64,000 nucleotides of DNA from Pelagihabitans sp947500445 (GTDB lineage: Bacteria; Bacteroidota; Bacteroidia; Flavobacteriales; Flavobacteriaceae): assembly GCF_050589625.1 (NCBI RefSeq), contig NZ_JBNGOP010000004.1:124001-188000 (forward strand), read 5' to 3'. The position numbers were made by a program, and so were the translations under genes. A model generated the notes under the pieces. The model saw only the letters and a list, made by a program, of their open reading frames with translations, was not told the origin of the DNA and searched no databases. Positions within the stretch are counted from its first letter, which is position 1, and each line of letters begins with the position of its first letter. This document shows, in pieces, positions 49,492 to 58,051 of the stretch.

Positions 49492-51795
49492 TTGAAAAGA
49501 GTATATATCGTACTGTTCTTTACGGTGTTGTTGCAACAATTACAGGCCCAACAGCAGGCCGCCGTATGGTATTTTGGAGACAACGCAGGCTTGGATTTCA
49601 ATAGTGGAAGTCCGGTCGTGCTTGAAGACGGGGCATTATCTACTGCCGAAGGTTGCGCCACAATGTCCGATGAAGAGGGAAACCTATTGTTTTATACCGA
49701 TGGGGTTACCGTATGGGGGCAAGACCATTTGCCCATGCCCAACGGTAGTGATCTAAAAGGGCACTCCTCCAGTACCCAATCGGGAATTATTGTACCGGTT
49801 CCGGACAACGCTGATCGGTATATCGTGTTTACTACCTATTTTCAATTGAGGGACGGCCTCTATTACTCGGAGATCGACATGAACGCCAACAGTGGAACGG
49901 GCGATGTTGTAAAGAAAAATGTTGCGCTCCGGCCTTTGGTAACCGAAAAGTTGACCGCGGTCATGCACCGTAATGGTAGCGATATTTGGGTACTGGCGCA
50001 CGATTGGGGATCGAATGCCTATCTGGCCTATTTGGTCACGGCAAGTGGTGTGAGTACCGACCCGGTGATCAGCAATGTCGGTTTCAGTTTGGATTATCCC
50101 GCTTCGGACGAAGATGTGTTTAAAAGTCGTGGTTATCTTAAAACATCGCCGGATGGGAGCAAAATAGCCGCTTGTCACTCCTTTGTCGGTCTGGAATTGC
50201 TCGACTTTGATGCGGCTACGGGAAAAGTGTCCAATCCAAAGGTATTGATGCAATCCGCTATCAAGGATTTCTACGGCCTGGAATTCTCGCCCAGAACCAA
50301 CTATCTTTACGCTTCCATTATTAAGGAAGATATTTATCAATTCGATCTCAATGCCCCTGATGTGGCCGCCTCGGTCTTTCCGTTAAACGTACCCGAACAG
50401 ACCACAGGTGGGCTTCAATTGGCGCTAGATGGTAAAATTTATGTTGCTGGGGCAAAACAACTCGCGGTCATCCAACGCCCCGATGCAGCTGGTGCGGATA
50501 GTGGTTTTATGGCCAATGCGGTTTCGCTCGGTACAGGGCACAGTACTTTTGGACTACCGCCGTTCATCACCTCTTACTTTAATGCCGGCATACAGGCAAA
50601 CGGATTTTGTTTTGGGGATACCACTGCCTTTTCGGTAATTGGTGCTGAGCCGGAAACTCGTTTTTATTGGGATTTTGGTGATGGCGAAACATCGGACCTT
50701 GCAAATCCGGGTCATGTTTATGAAAGCCCGGGAATCTATAATGTAAGTGTAACTTTGGAACGCGATACCCGAATTCAGGATGAGCATGCCGTAATCACCA
50801 TTTATGAAAATGCGGCCGCTTTTGAAGCGGAACACGCCCTGTGTGATGTTGATGGAACCGGAACATATTTTGTTGACTTGGCCCTTTTGGACAACCAAGT
50901 GTTGCAAGGGCAGGACCCTACGGTTTTTGAAGTTTCCTACCACCGCAACGAAACCGGAGCCAATACCGATGTGGGCGAGATTTTAAAAACCGAATATGCG
51001 ACATCCGTGCCCAACGAACGTTTGTTCGCCAGGGTAACCAATGTGTTGTCGGAAAATTGCTATGCCGTTTCCGAGGTCGGTATCACCGTGTTTCCCATTC
51101 CCGAACCGCTTTTGGAGCAGAGGTATGTTCTCTGCCCTGATAATCCAATGTTGGAGCTGGACGGGGGTGCTTTTGCTACCTGGTCTTGGCGCGATGGTAC
51201 GGACGAGGAAATTTCCAATTCGCGCGGTTTGACCATTACACGTTTTGGAATCTTCAGTTTAACCGTAACGGATACCACTGGGGATACCAACTGTTCCAAT
51301 ACGATTTATTTTGATGTTGTTCCGGCAACGGTTCTGGACGATTTTTCCACTACCGTCAACCATTTTACCGATGATCTGTCCATCATCGTTAATGTAGACA
51401 ACCCTGAAGATTTTCAATATTCCATAGATGGTAATGTATTTCAGGACAGTCCCGTTTTAAAAGTTGAACCGGGCAAGTATCCGGTACATGTTAGGGCCAA
51501 AAATGGTTGTGGGGGAATGATGAAGGAAGTTGTTGCCTTGGGATACCAAAAGTTTTTTACGCCCAACGCCGACGGCCACAACGATTTTTGGAAAATAAGG
51601 GCAGGTGAGCATTTTCCAGAGTCGACCGTAGCGATATTCGATAGGTATGGAAAGCTGGTCGCACGGCTGCTCGCCCAAGAGCAAGGGTGGAACGGTACTT
51701 ATCGGGGAACTCCGTTGCCCGATTCGGATTATTGGTTCCTTTTCGAAAATACCGATGGGGAAACCTTTAAAGGACATTTTACCTTAAAGCGTTGA
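49492..51795 (+). CDS. Secreted PKD-domain protein with T9SS type B sorting domain
   Basis: A 767-residue surface or secreted protein. The start is TTG at 49492, giving (M)KRVYIVLFFTVLLQQLQAQ as signal peptide; no better ATG is near. Residues 22-370 form a beta-propeller-like region with repeats such as GNLLFYTDGVTVWG and LALDGKIYVAG. A PKD domain lies near 380-440 (YWDFGDGETSDLANPGHVY). The last ~90 residues are a type B sorting domain with GYQKFFTPNADGHNDFW, FDRYGKLVARL, WNGTYRGTPLPDSDYWF and terminal GHFTLKR, close to that of the protein at 22520. The role is probably adhesion or gliding-related surface binding. Confidence 0.9.
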   Translation: MKRVYIVLFFTVLLQQLQAQQQAAVWYFGDNAGLDFNSGSPVVLEDGALSTAEGCATMSDEEGNLLFYTDGVTVWGQDHLPMPNGSDLKGHSSSTQSGIIVPVPDNADRYIVFTTYFQLRDGLYYSEIDMNANSGTGDVVKKNVALRPLVTEKLTAVMHRNGSDIWVLAHDWGSNAYLAYLVTASGVSTDPVISNVGFSLDYPASDEDVFKSRGYLKTSPDGSKIAACHSFVGLELLDFDAATGKVSNPKVLMQSAIKDFYGLEFSPRTNYLYASIIKEDIYQFDLNAPDVAASVFPLNVPEQTTGGLQLALDGKIYVAGAKQLAVIQRPDAAGADSGFMANAVSLGTGHSTFGLPPFITSYFNAGIQANGFCFGDTTAFSVIGAEPETRFYWDFGDGETSDLANPGHVYESPGIYNVSVTLERDTRIQDEHAVITIYENAAAFEAEHALCDVDGTGTYFVDLALLDNQVLQGQDPTVFEVSYHRNETGANTDVGEILKTEYATSVPNERLFARVTNVLSENCYAVSEVGITVFPIPEPLLEQRYVLCPDNPMLELDGGAFATWSWRDGTDEEISNSRGLTITRFGIFSLTVTDTTGDTNCSNTIYFDVVPATVLDDFSTTVNHFTDDLSIIVNVDNPEDFQYSIDGNVFQDSPVLKVEPGKYPVHVRAKNGCGGMMKEVVALGYQKFFTPNADGHNDFWKIRAGEHFPESTVAIFDRYGKLVARLLAQEQGWNGTYRGTPLPDSDYWFLFENTDGETFKGHFTLKR

Positions 51796-52046
51796 TGGGT
51801 TGTCCGATTTTGGTGGCTGTTATGGCTTAGTGGGCCGTAGTACCCCAAGCACAATCCTATTTTTTGACTGCCCGTTTTTAGGAGTGCGTGCGGATTTTTA
51901 AACAACCAAAAGCCATTCAGAAAAGAGTTCGATCAAGAACATTTATTCGGAAGATTTCATCAATGAGATGCAAATAGGAACGGAACTATGAGCTGGGTTT
52001 AGGACTATCTAGGTTTTTTATTGGAGCCATGTAGCGCAAACCGTGG

Positions 52047-52835
52047 TTACCTGTACAAATGGTCCATAATTTCTGAAAATGGTGCCACCCAATATTCCGA
52101 AGCGTTGTCCGAAAGAAATTCAAGTAATTTTTCGTGCGCTTCCCCCGATACTTTTATCCATTCCCCATCCACGCCATGGAACTGAAATACGGCGAGGCCG
52201 CCATCTTGTTTTGCCTTTTGCGCAAAGGCAATAAGGGCCGCTGCGGTTGTGCCTTCGGGAACGGCCCAAGAATACACGTGCATGCGATTTAAATTGTCAA
52301 AATCAGTAGTTACGATCGGTGTTTTGCCACCGCCTCTTGCGTATTGTATGAGCCCTGATTTTTTAAGGGGTACAATATAAGATTTTGAACCAACCTCAGT
52401 GTTATTGCAGGGATATGCATAGGAAAAGCGCTTTCGGTTCGGATCCAAGTTCTTAAGAAGATGGTTCACCGCTTCAATTTCCTTTAAAATATCCGCTACG
52501 GTATAGTTTTCGGTAGTGAGTTCTTTAGGCCAACCAAAGGAATTTGGGCACGGGTGGAAAAGACTATGGTTTCCCAATTCATGTCCAGCTCTTGCGGCTG
52601 CTTTCCAGCCAAGTATGTTATCTCTTTCTTTTACGGTGTTCAGATAAAACGTTCCCCGTAAGCCAAGACGGTCCAATTGGGGAATGGCCACGTCCAAATG
52701 TGATTGCATCCCATCATCATAGGTAAGGCATATAGCCGCCTTCCGTTGTCCCTGCCAAACTTTTGAAGAAGTAATTTTTGGACCGCATCCTACCAAAAGC
52801 AATACCGGCCAAATATGTTTAAAACCAAGCTTCAT
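52047..52835 (-). CDS. Polysaccharide deacetylase family lipoprotein
   Basis: A 262-residue NodB-fold (CE4-like) deacetylase with lipobox LLVGC (Cys17). Motif 1 is ICLTYDDGMQSH near residue 36, with the catalytic and metal Asp pair. Motif 2 is GHELGNHSLFHP near 84, with two metal histidines. FSYAYPCNNTE replaces the usual FRPPYG region, and the late QFHGVDGEW supplies the His of motif 5. The target could be acetylated poly-glycans, peptidoglycan or xylan. It is a lone gene with about 250 bp of featureless sequence past its stop. Confidence 0.87.
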   Translation of the reverse strand: MKLGFKHIWPVLLLVGCGPKITSSKVWQGQRKAAICLTYDDGMQSHLDVAIPQLDRLGLRGTFYLNTVKERDNILGWKAAARAGHELGNHSLFHPCPNSFGWPKELTTENYTVADILKEIEAVNHLLKNLDPNRKRFSYAYPCNNTEVGSKSYIVPLKKSGLIQYARGGGKTPIVTTDFDNLNRMHVYSWAVPEGTTAAALIAFAQKAKQDGGLAVFQFHGVDGEWIKVSGEAHEKLLEFLSDNASEYWVAPFSEIMDHLYR

Positions 52836-52987
52836 GCTGTTTTTGCGCTAATTCGTCAAAAGATAATGCGAATTTTTTAAAACGAAAGCAGCAGGAACCG
52901 TAAATGCTGTTGTGTCGAAAATTGGTTTTGGAATTTTTTTAGATCACTTTAACCAACAAACAAAAACAACGACAACCTGAACAACAC

Positions 52988-53950
52988 TTACAAATGCTGG
53001 ATAACATACAGGTATATCGGCATTCCTAAGGTGATGTTGAAAGGAAAGGTAATGGCAAGGGCCATGGGCAAGTACAAACTTGGATTTGCTTTGGGTGCCG
53101 CGATACGCATGGCCGCGGGTACGGCAATATATGAGGCACTTGCGGCCAATATGGCCAACAAAAAGCGGTCGCCGTCACCGCTCAAGAAACTACCGGAAAG
53201 TTTGGCAATGGCAATTCCGTTAATCAAGGGTACTAAAATGGCGAAAAGTAGCGCGAACCATCCTTTTTTGATAAGCGAACCGATTTTTTTACCGCTAGTG
53301 ATGCCCATATCCAACAGGAACACTGCTAAAAATCCTTTAAAAATATCTGTCGTAAAAGGTTTGATACCTGCGGCCTGTTCATCGTTGGCCATAAAACCGA
53401 TAACCAAACTGCCCAATATCAACAACACGCTTCCATTGGTGAGTGCGTGCTTTACTAGGCCCAAGAGTTCGCGGGTAGAGCGTTTTCCATTCGAGTAAAT
53501 ACGCATTAACAATACCCCTACGATTATCGAGGGCGCTTCCATTAAGGCCATTACCGCAACCATGTGGCCGCCAAAATCGATTTGCTCCATTTCCAGGAAA
53601 CTAATGGCCGTAACAAAAGTGACCGCGCTTACCGAACCGTAAGCCGCGGCAATGGCGCCGGCGTTTTCCACACTGAACCGGAGCCTTAGAATGAAATAGG
53701 TGTACAATGGAACCAGTAAGGCCAGTAACAGCCCGAGTACCACGGCCCATAGAATATCGGCGTTGAAGGTACTGTGCGCCAATTCCTGACCACCTTTAAA
53801 GCCAATGGCCAGCAAGAGGTACAGGGATATGAATTTGGACGAGTTCTTAGGGATTTCCAGATCGCTCCTGAGTTGCGATGCTATTAGTCCAAGAATAAAG
53901 AACAATAGGGCAGGGTTGGTCAGGTTATCCCCTAAGAGCTGTATATCCAT
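52988..53950 (-). CDS. SbtA-type sodium-dependent bicarbonate transporter
   Basis: A 320-residue membrane protein with about ten helices in two inverted halves, matching the SbtA family, which in cyanobacteria imports bicarbonate with sodium. Recognisable blocks are NPALLFFILGLIASQLRSDLEIP at the start, the AYGSVSAVTFVTA helix and the ASASYIAVPAAMRIAAPKANPS segment of the second half. It is last of a leftward three-gene operon, 20 bp after the 97-residue gene, and divergent from a LysR gene that probably controls it. In a heterotroph it may supply bicarbonate for carboxylases. Confidence 0.9.
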   Translation of the reverse strand: MDIQLLGDNLTNPALLFFILGLIASQLRSDLEIPKNSSKFISLYLLLAIGFKGGQELAHSTFNADILWAVVLGLLLALLVPLYTYFILRLRFSVENAGAIAAAYGSVSAVTFVTAISFLEMEQIDFGGHMVAVMALMEAPSIIVGVLLMRIYSNGKRSTRELLGLVKHALTNGSVLLILGSLVIGFMANDEQAAGIKPFTTDIFKGFLAVFLLDMGITSGKKIGSLIKKGWFALLFAILVPLINGIAIAKLSGSFLSGDGDRFLLAILAASASYIAVPAAMRIAAPKANPSLYLPMALAITFPFNITLGMPIYLYVIQHL

Positions 53951-53970
53951 TGATTGTTACGTGAATGCGG

Positions 53971-54264
53971 TTAGTCGATGATGTCAACGGTCAGAACGCC
54001 GCTGATGCGCACTTTTTTACCAGAAAGTTTCGCCTCTTGGTACACTTCCTTAAAATTTTCTTTTTCCTGTAGCAATTGCGCTACGCGGCCATCATCGTAA
54101 CTGGTGTCGCTATCGCAATCCCCTTCGCACATGGCAAGGCGCTGGATTTTGTGAAAATTGACTTTTTCGTTGATCAAGGAATTGACCACATCTTTTGCTT
54201 CCGTTGCGGTGAAAACACCATCTACCAATTGTACTTTGTGGGCTACTGCTGTTAAGGTTTTCAT
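53971..54264 (-). CDS. Small conserved protein in the SbtA operon
   Basis: A 97-residue cytoplasmic protein starting at 54264 (MKTLTAVAHKVQLVDG). The sequence reads like a small alpha/beta domain: TATEAKDVVNSLINEKVNFHK followed by a Cys pair in MCEGDCDSD and a C-terminal KVRISGVLTVDIID strand. I do not recognise it. Cyanobacterial SbtA is controlled by the PII-like SbtB; this protein is of similar size and in the same position but shows no clear PII motif. It overlaps the upstream 93-residue gene as ATGA and precedes sbtA by 20 bp. Confidence 0.78.
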   Translation of the reverse strand: MKTLTAVAHKVQLVDGVFTATEAKDVVNSLINEKVNFHKIQRLAMCEGDCDSDTSYDDGRVAQLLQEKENFKEVYQEAKLSGKKVRISGVLTVDIID

Positions 54265-54542
54265 TTGTTGTTTGTTTTTAATATGACTGATTTGTTTGAA
54301 TGAAAGGCTATAAAACCGACCAGACCGCAAATGACACCTACTTTTACCAAACTCCAAAACATTGGATTGTAGGTGATACAACTAAAAAGTAAGGCGGCGA
54401 AGTAACCGATAAAAAAAAGTACTGTCAGAAAAATGCGAAAGTTTTCGATCAGTTCCGTTCCTTCAAACTTTACAAGGGGGCTGGTCCTTGGCTCGGTCCG
54501 TACGTGTTCGGTGGTAAATTTTAGATTCCGTTGTATGTCCAT
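54261..54542 (-). CDS. Small membrane protein in the SbtA operon
   Basis: A 93-residue protein with a soluble N-terminal half containing RTEPRTSPLVKFEGTELI and two membrane helices, IFLTVLFFIGYFAALLFSCI and LVKVGVICGLVGFIAF. No family recognised. It is first gene of the SbtA operon, 93 bp from the divergent LysR gene, and its stop overlaps the start of the 97-residue gene by four bases. Confidence 0.78.
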   Translation of the reverse strand: MDIQRNLKFTTEHVRTEPRTSPLVKFEGTELIENFRIFLTVLFFIGYFAALLFSCITYNPMFWSLVKVGVICGLVGFIAFHSNKSVILKTNNK

Positions 54543-54635
54543 GATAAAACGATTTTTAATTTAACACTGCAAAGCTGGGTATTTTAATTCATATATTTTT
54601 ATTTATATTTATTATTAAATACATAAGAATTGTTT

Positions 54636-55556
54636 ATGAAGTATACTTTGCATCAGCTTCAGGTGTTTGTCGAAATAGTGAACAAGGGCAGCGTGACCAA
54701 GGCTTCCGAAGCGTTGTTTTTGACCCAACCGGCCGTTTCCATCCAGCTCAAGAAGTTTCAAGATCAGTTTCCGCTCCCATTAACAGAGGTTATTGGTAGA
54801 AAGTTATACGTTACTCCGTTCGGTACGGAAATTGCCGTAGCGGCAAAACGAATTTTGGAGGAAGTTGCGGCCATTGAATATAAAACCAGCAGATATCAAG
54901 GGAAGTTAGCGGGCAAACTCTCCATCTCTGTGGTCTCCACGGGCAAATACGTAATGCCGTACTACCTCTCTGATTTTGTAAACGCACATCCGGATATCGA
55001 TTTTTCAATGGATGTGACCAATAAACTTAAAGTAGTGCGGGACCTGGAAGAAAACAAAGTAGATTTTGCGCTGGTTTCGGTACTGCCCGATCATTTGGAA
55101 CTGTCGCGAATGCCCTTGCTGCCCAACCGTTTATATTTGGTAGGTAGCGCGGTGCACGAAACGAACAGGGAGGGGAGCGAACAACTCATTTTTAAGGAAC
55201 AGCCCTTATTGTACCGCGAGCAAGGTTCGGCAACACGCAATGCCATGGAAGCCTTTATTCAAGGTAAGAACTTACCGGTCAGTAAAAAAATTGAGTTGAC
55301 TTCCAATGAAGCACTAAAACAGGCCGTTATTGCGGGCTTAGGGTATTCCATTATGCCGATGATCGGAATTCGGAACGCAGTGAACCAAGGGGCGATCAGC
55401 GTTATTCCTTTTGATGGACTACCGATAGAGACCCAATGGAACTTGGTTTGGCGAAAAAAGAAAAAGCTATCCCCGGTCGCCGCGTCCTTTCTCGAATATT
55501 TGGAAAGGGAAAAAACGGCCATTACCTCGAAGTTTTTTGATTGGGTGGACGAATAA
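54636..55556 (+). CDS. LysR family transcriptional regulator (CbbR-like)
   Basis: A 306-residue DNA-binding regulator. The start at ATG 54636 (MKYTLHQLQVFVEI) is preferred over a TTG two codons earlier. The winged helix-turn-helix is in the first 60 residues (GSVTKASEALFLTQPAVSIQLKKF), and the co-inducer domain spans about 90-300 (GKLSISVVSTGKYVMPYYLSDF, EALKQAVIAGLGYSIMP). The pattern resembles CbbR/CynR-type LysRs that sense carbon metabolism. It is divergent from the SbtA operon, so control of bicarbonate uptake is the natural inference. Confidence 0.92.
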   Translation: MKYTLHQLQVFVEIVNKGSVTKASEALFLTQPAVSIQLKKFQDQFPLPLTEVIGRKLYVTPFGTEIAVAAKRILEEVAAIEYKTSRYQGKLAGKLSISVVSTGKYVMPYYLSDFVNAHPDIDFSMDVTNKLKVVRDLEENKVDFALVSVLPDHLELSRMPLLPNRLYLVGSAVHETNREGSEQLIFKEQPLLYREQGSATRNAMEAFIQGKNLPVSKKIELTSNEALKQAVIAGLGYSIMPMIGIRNAVNQGAISVIPFDGLPIETQWNLVWRKKKKLSPVAASFLEYLEREKTAITSKFFDWVDE

Positions 55557-55869
55557 CCCGATGTTTTCGGCGGCCTTATACCATTTCTGTTGTTAAACTA
55601 CGCAAATAAAAACCAGGAATTTTATTTTGAAGCATACACGGAAAAGATAAATTTTTAAAGGGTAATTTAACATCAAAAATGGTATTAACAGTGCCTTCCG
55701 GCAATACCGGACAGAGGCAAAACGCACTGTTATACCTGTCTGAAAAGCAAAGGAGGCGTTGGAGTGCTATCCCGGCAAGGAACTCTTGTCACTTAATGCA
55801 CTCTTTTAAAAGAAGGATTTAGTTTGGTCATCTCCTTGGTAATGGTCCAATTTGCAAAGCTTGAAAGCA
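55557..55869. other. Intergenic region holding repeat copy C
   Basis: A 313-base gap between converging genes. The repeat fills 55578-55685; the remaining bases show no gene or clear terminator. Confidence 0.6.
55578..55685 (+). repeat. 108-bp palindromic-ended repeat element, copy C
   Basis: The ends are ATACCATTTCTGTTGTTAAA and the complement of ATACCATTTTTGATGTTAAA. The interior CGCAAATAAAAACCAGG, GAAGCATACACGGAAAAGA and AAAGGGTAATTTAACATC matches copy A nearly throughout. It starts 21 bp past the LysR stop. Confidence 0.8.
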
Positions 55870-57141
55870 TCAGTCCGTAATTTCCCGAAATTTTTCATGT
55901 TCCGGTATGGGCACCATCTTCATATCATTATGTTTCAGGTCGATTTCCCTTTTGAATCCCAAATGGGGGTCTCTTTCGTAATGGCCTTGGAGCATAGCAC
56001 CGACCTTTCCGGTCTCCTTTTCGATATCCTGCGATGAGAACCCTCCGCCCAATTCGGGAAACCGGGTTTCGTCCGAAAAAGTAAAATAGTCGTCCTGTTC
56101 CGATATGGTAATGATTCCGGGTTGAAATCCTTTCGACATGTAGGTCGTATCGAATTTAAGGGCCTCTAAAACAAATTGAAGCTTTTCTGAATCCTCTTGG
56201 TTCAAGTTCGAATTTGTAGTGAAATCGTTGTCATAGTCTCGGGCGCCGGAAACAAAATTGTCGGGAAGTGTGACTTTAATGTCTTTATAGTAGCTATTTT
56301 CCGTGGTGCTAAAACGAAGATTAAATCCAAACTGTACTTCTATTTTGATGTGGTTCGCCATCACGCGCACAAAATGAAAATCCGTTACGGTTATAGGTTT
56401 CTTTTGGGCCTTGTTAATTTGCTGTAGCGCGAGCGCGATAATATTCGATCTCCCGGAGGCGATCAACCGGTCGACCGCCGTAGAATTATCGATTATTTCT
56501 TCAAAAACCTCCTGTTGGCCCAGAGGAGTCGGACTCTTGGTCCGGGCATAGGAGCCCTCTAGTTTGGATAGGGTTTCCCCTGTGCTCTTATCCATTACCA
56601 TAATACGATACCCCCCTCCCTTTTCAGGGGTCTTCGTTTTTTCGCGGATTTCATAAGTGGCCCCTTTTTCAAAAATACAGAGCTTTGCATCATAAAAATT
56701 TCGATAACGATTGTTCAACGGATCGATGTTTAAATGTTGTAGTACAAAACCGATAGGCGCCGCATCCGAAGCCTTAGGTCGATAGAGCCCCTTATTTTGG
56801 ACGGTTCCATCCCCCTCAATTCCAAATTTGTGAACTTCATTGGCGGGTAGGGTAATTTCAATATCGCTATAAAAGCTTTCGTTTTCGGGTATATAAAGGA
56901 TAGTGTTCGCAAACTGGACTTTGATGCTGTGGGTACTTTTCAATACGCGAACGGCATTAAAATCCGCTACCGTATACGCACTGTTTTCAACAACGTTCAA
57001 GCGCTCCAATGCTGTTGTAATAAGCTCCGTTCTATCAAGGGCTAAAAAATCATTCAATACCATAGTGTCCGTTTTTAATTGTCCAAAGAGCAAAGGAAAA
57101 GCGAATAAAAGCAATAAGGACGATTTTTTTGACCATTTCAT
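55870..57141 (-). CDS. Secreted protein with two tandem homologous domains, family unknown
   Basis: A 423-residue exported protein (signal MKWSKKSSLLLLFAFPLLFGQ). The mature chain is an internal duplication of about 190 residues. The first copy has RTELITTALERLN, ADFNAVRVLKS and YSDIEITLPAN; the second has RSNIIALALQQIN, TDFHFVRVMAN and YKDIKVTLPDN. Each copy also has a GxGxG-type block late in the domain (EKGGGYRIMV, ELGGGFSSQD). I do not recognise the domain. No membrane segment follows the signal. It is a lone gene converging on LysR. Confidence 0.78.
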   Translation of the reverse strand: MKWSKKSSLLLLFAFPLLFGQLKTDTMVLNDFLALDRTELITTALERLNVVENSAYTVADFNAVRVLKSTHSIKVQFANTILYIPENESFYSDIEITLPANEVHKFGIEGDGTVQNKGLYRPKASDAAPIGFVLQHLNIDPLNNRYRNFYDAKLCIFEKGATYEIREKTKTPEKGGGYRIMVMDKSTGETLSKLEGSYARTKSPTPLGQQEVFEEIIDNSTAVDRLIASGRSNIIALALQQINKAQKKPITVTDFHFVRVMANHIKIEVQFGFNLRFSTTENSYYKDIKVTLPDNFVSGARDYDNDFTTNSNLNQEDSEKLQFVLEALKFDTTYMSKGFQPGIITISEQDDYFTFSDETRFPELGGGFSSQDIEKETGKVGAMLQGHYERDPHLGFKREIDLKHNDMKMVPIPEHEKFREITD

Positions 57142-57228
57142 GACATTAGCGATACAGGGTTTGACGTTCTGACAACGAAAAGAAGAACATTTTTATTTTT
57201 CGCCAAACATGGTTTGTCTCCGGAAAGC

Positions 57229-57903
57229 CTAACGTTTCTTTTTGTAACGGTACAACAAAGGTCCCCCTTTCACGCCAATTTTTTTCTCGTTAGTGTTTTC
57301 AAGCAAATCCATTTGTAGAATACGTTTTCGAAAGTTTCTTTTGTCCAAGCGCGTACCGAGAATGGTCTCATAAAGGTTCTGGAGTTCCGCGAGCGTGAAT
57401 TTTTGGGGCAGCAGCTCCCCAACAACAAGCTTATCTTTCAAGTTGTCCTTCATGTGGGTATGGGCGTCCCTTAGCAATTGCCCATGGTCGAATCCCAAAT
57501 TTTCCGGGATACGATCCATATCGAACCAGGCAATTTCTTCAACATCGCCTTTGAGGGCCAAGGGGTGGTTTTCCGGTTTTACCAAAGCATAAAAACAGAT
57601 GGTGATCACCCGTTTTATCGGGTGGCGCAATAGGGCGCTATAGGCCCGTACCTGTTCAAAATGGATATCCTTGAATCCCGTTAGGGCGAACAGTACTTTT
57701 TCGGCACAGTCTTCCAAGGTTTCTTTATCTTCCATTGCCCCACCAGGTAAAAGCCATCGGTTTTTAAAGTCGCCAACGGTTCTTTTGGTAAGCAATATTT
57801 TAAAACTGCCCTCTACGTATCCAAATACGGCAATGTCCGTTGTTACGGAGCATTCGAAGGAGTCGGACTTTACTTGAATATGTTGTAACTGCTCTTTTTC
57901 CAC
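57229..57903 (-). CDS. Nudix-domain transcriptional regulator (NrtR/AraR-like)
   Basis: A 224-residue regulator with an N-terminal Nudix domain (residues 20-150) and a C-terminal winged helix (KFTLAELQNLYETILGTRLDKRNFRKRIL, 168-196). The Nudix box starts GGAMEDKETLEDCAEK, but the catalytic glutamates of the REUxEE core are replaced (KVLFAL), so it should bind a ligand rather than hydrolyse one. Related Bacteroidota regulators (AraR of Bacteroides) control sugar catabolism. It is divergent from the uronate operon, which it probably regulates through the palindrome at 57973-57989. Confidence 0.9.
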   Translation of the reverse strand: MEKEQLQHIQVKSDSFECSVTTDIAVFGYVEGSFKILLTKRTVGDFKNRWLLPGGAMEDKETLEDCAEKVLFALTGFKDIHFEQVRAYSALLRHPIKRVITICFYALVKPENHPLALKGDVEEIAWFDMDRIPENLGFDHGQLLRDAHTHMKDNLKDKLVVGELLPQKFTLAELQNLYETILGTRLDKRNFRKRILQMDLLENTNEKKIGVKGGPLLYRYKKKR

Positions 57904-57972
57904 AAAATCGGTAACAAAGTTTATACGGTTTTATTTTTCTATTCTTCTAAAAAAACATATTTTCGATAAATG

Positions 57973-57989
57973 TGTGTAAAAAGTACACA
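57973..57989. promoter_or_regulatory. Candidate operator in the regulator/uronate-operon intergenic region
   Basis: A perfect 6-bp inverted repeat, TGTGTA and TACACA separated by AAAAG, about 70 bp from the regulator start and 62 bp from the operon start. Its position between divergent genes suits a shared operator of the Nudix regulator; this is inference. Confidence 0.45.
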
Positions 57990-58051
57990 GATTAAACGAA
58001 AGCGCCAAAAGTATTTCTTTTGACCGTAAAAGTATCCAAACACAATTGAAA

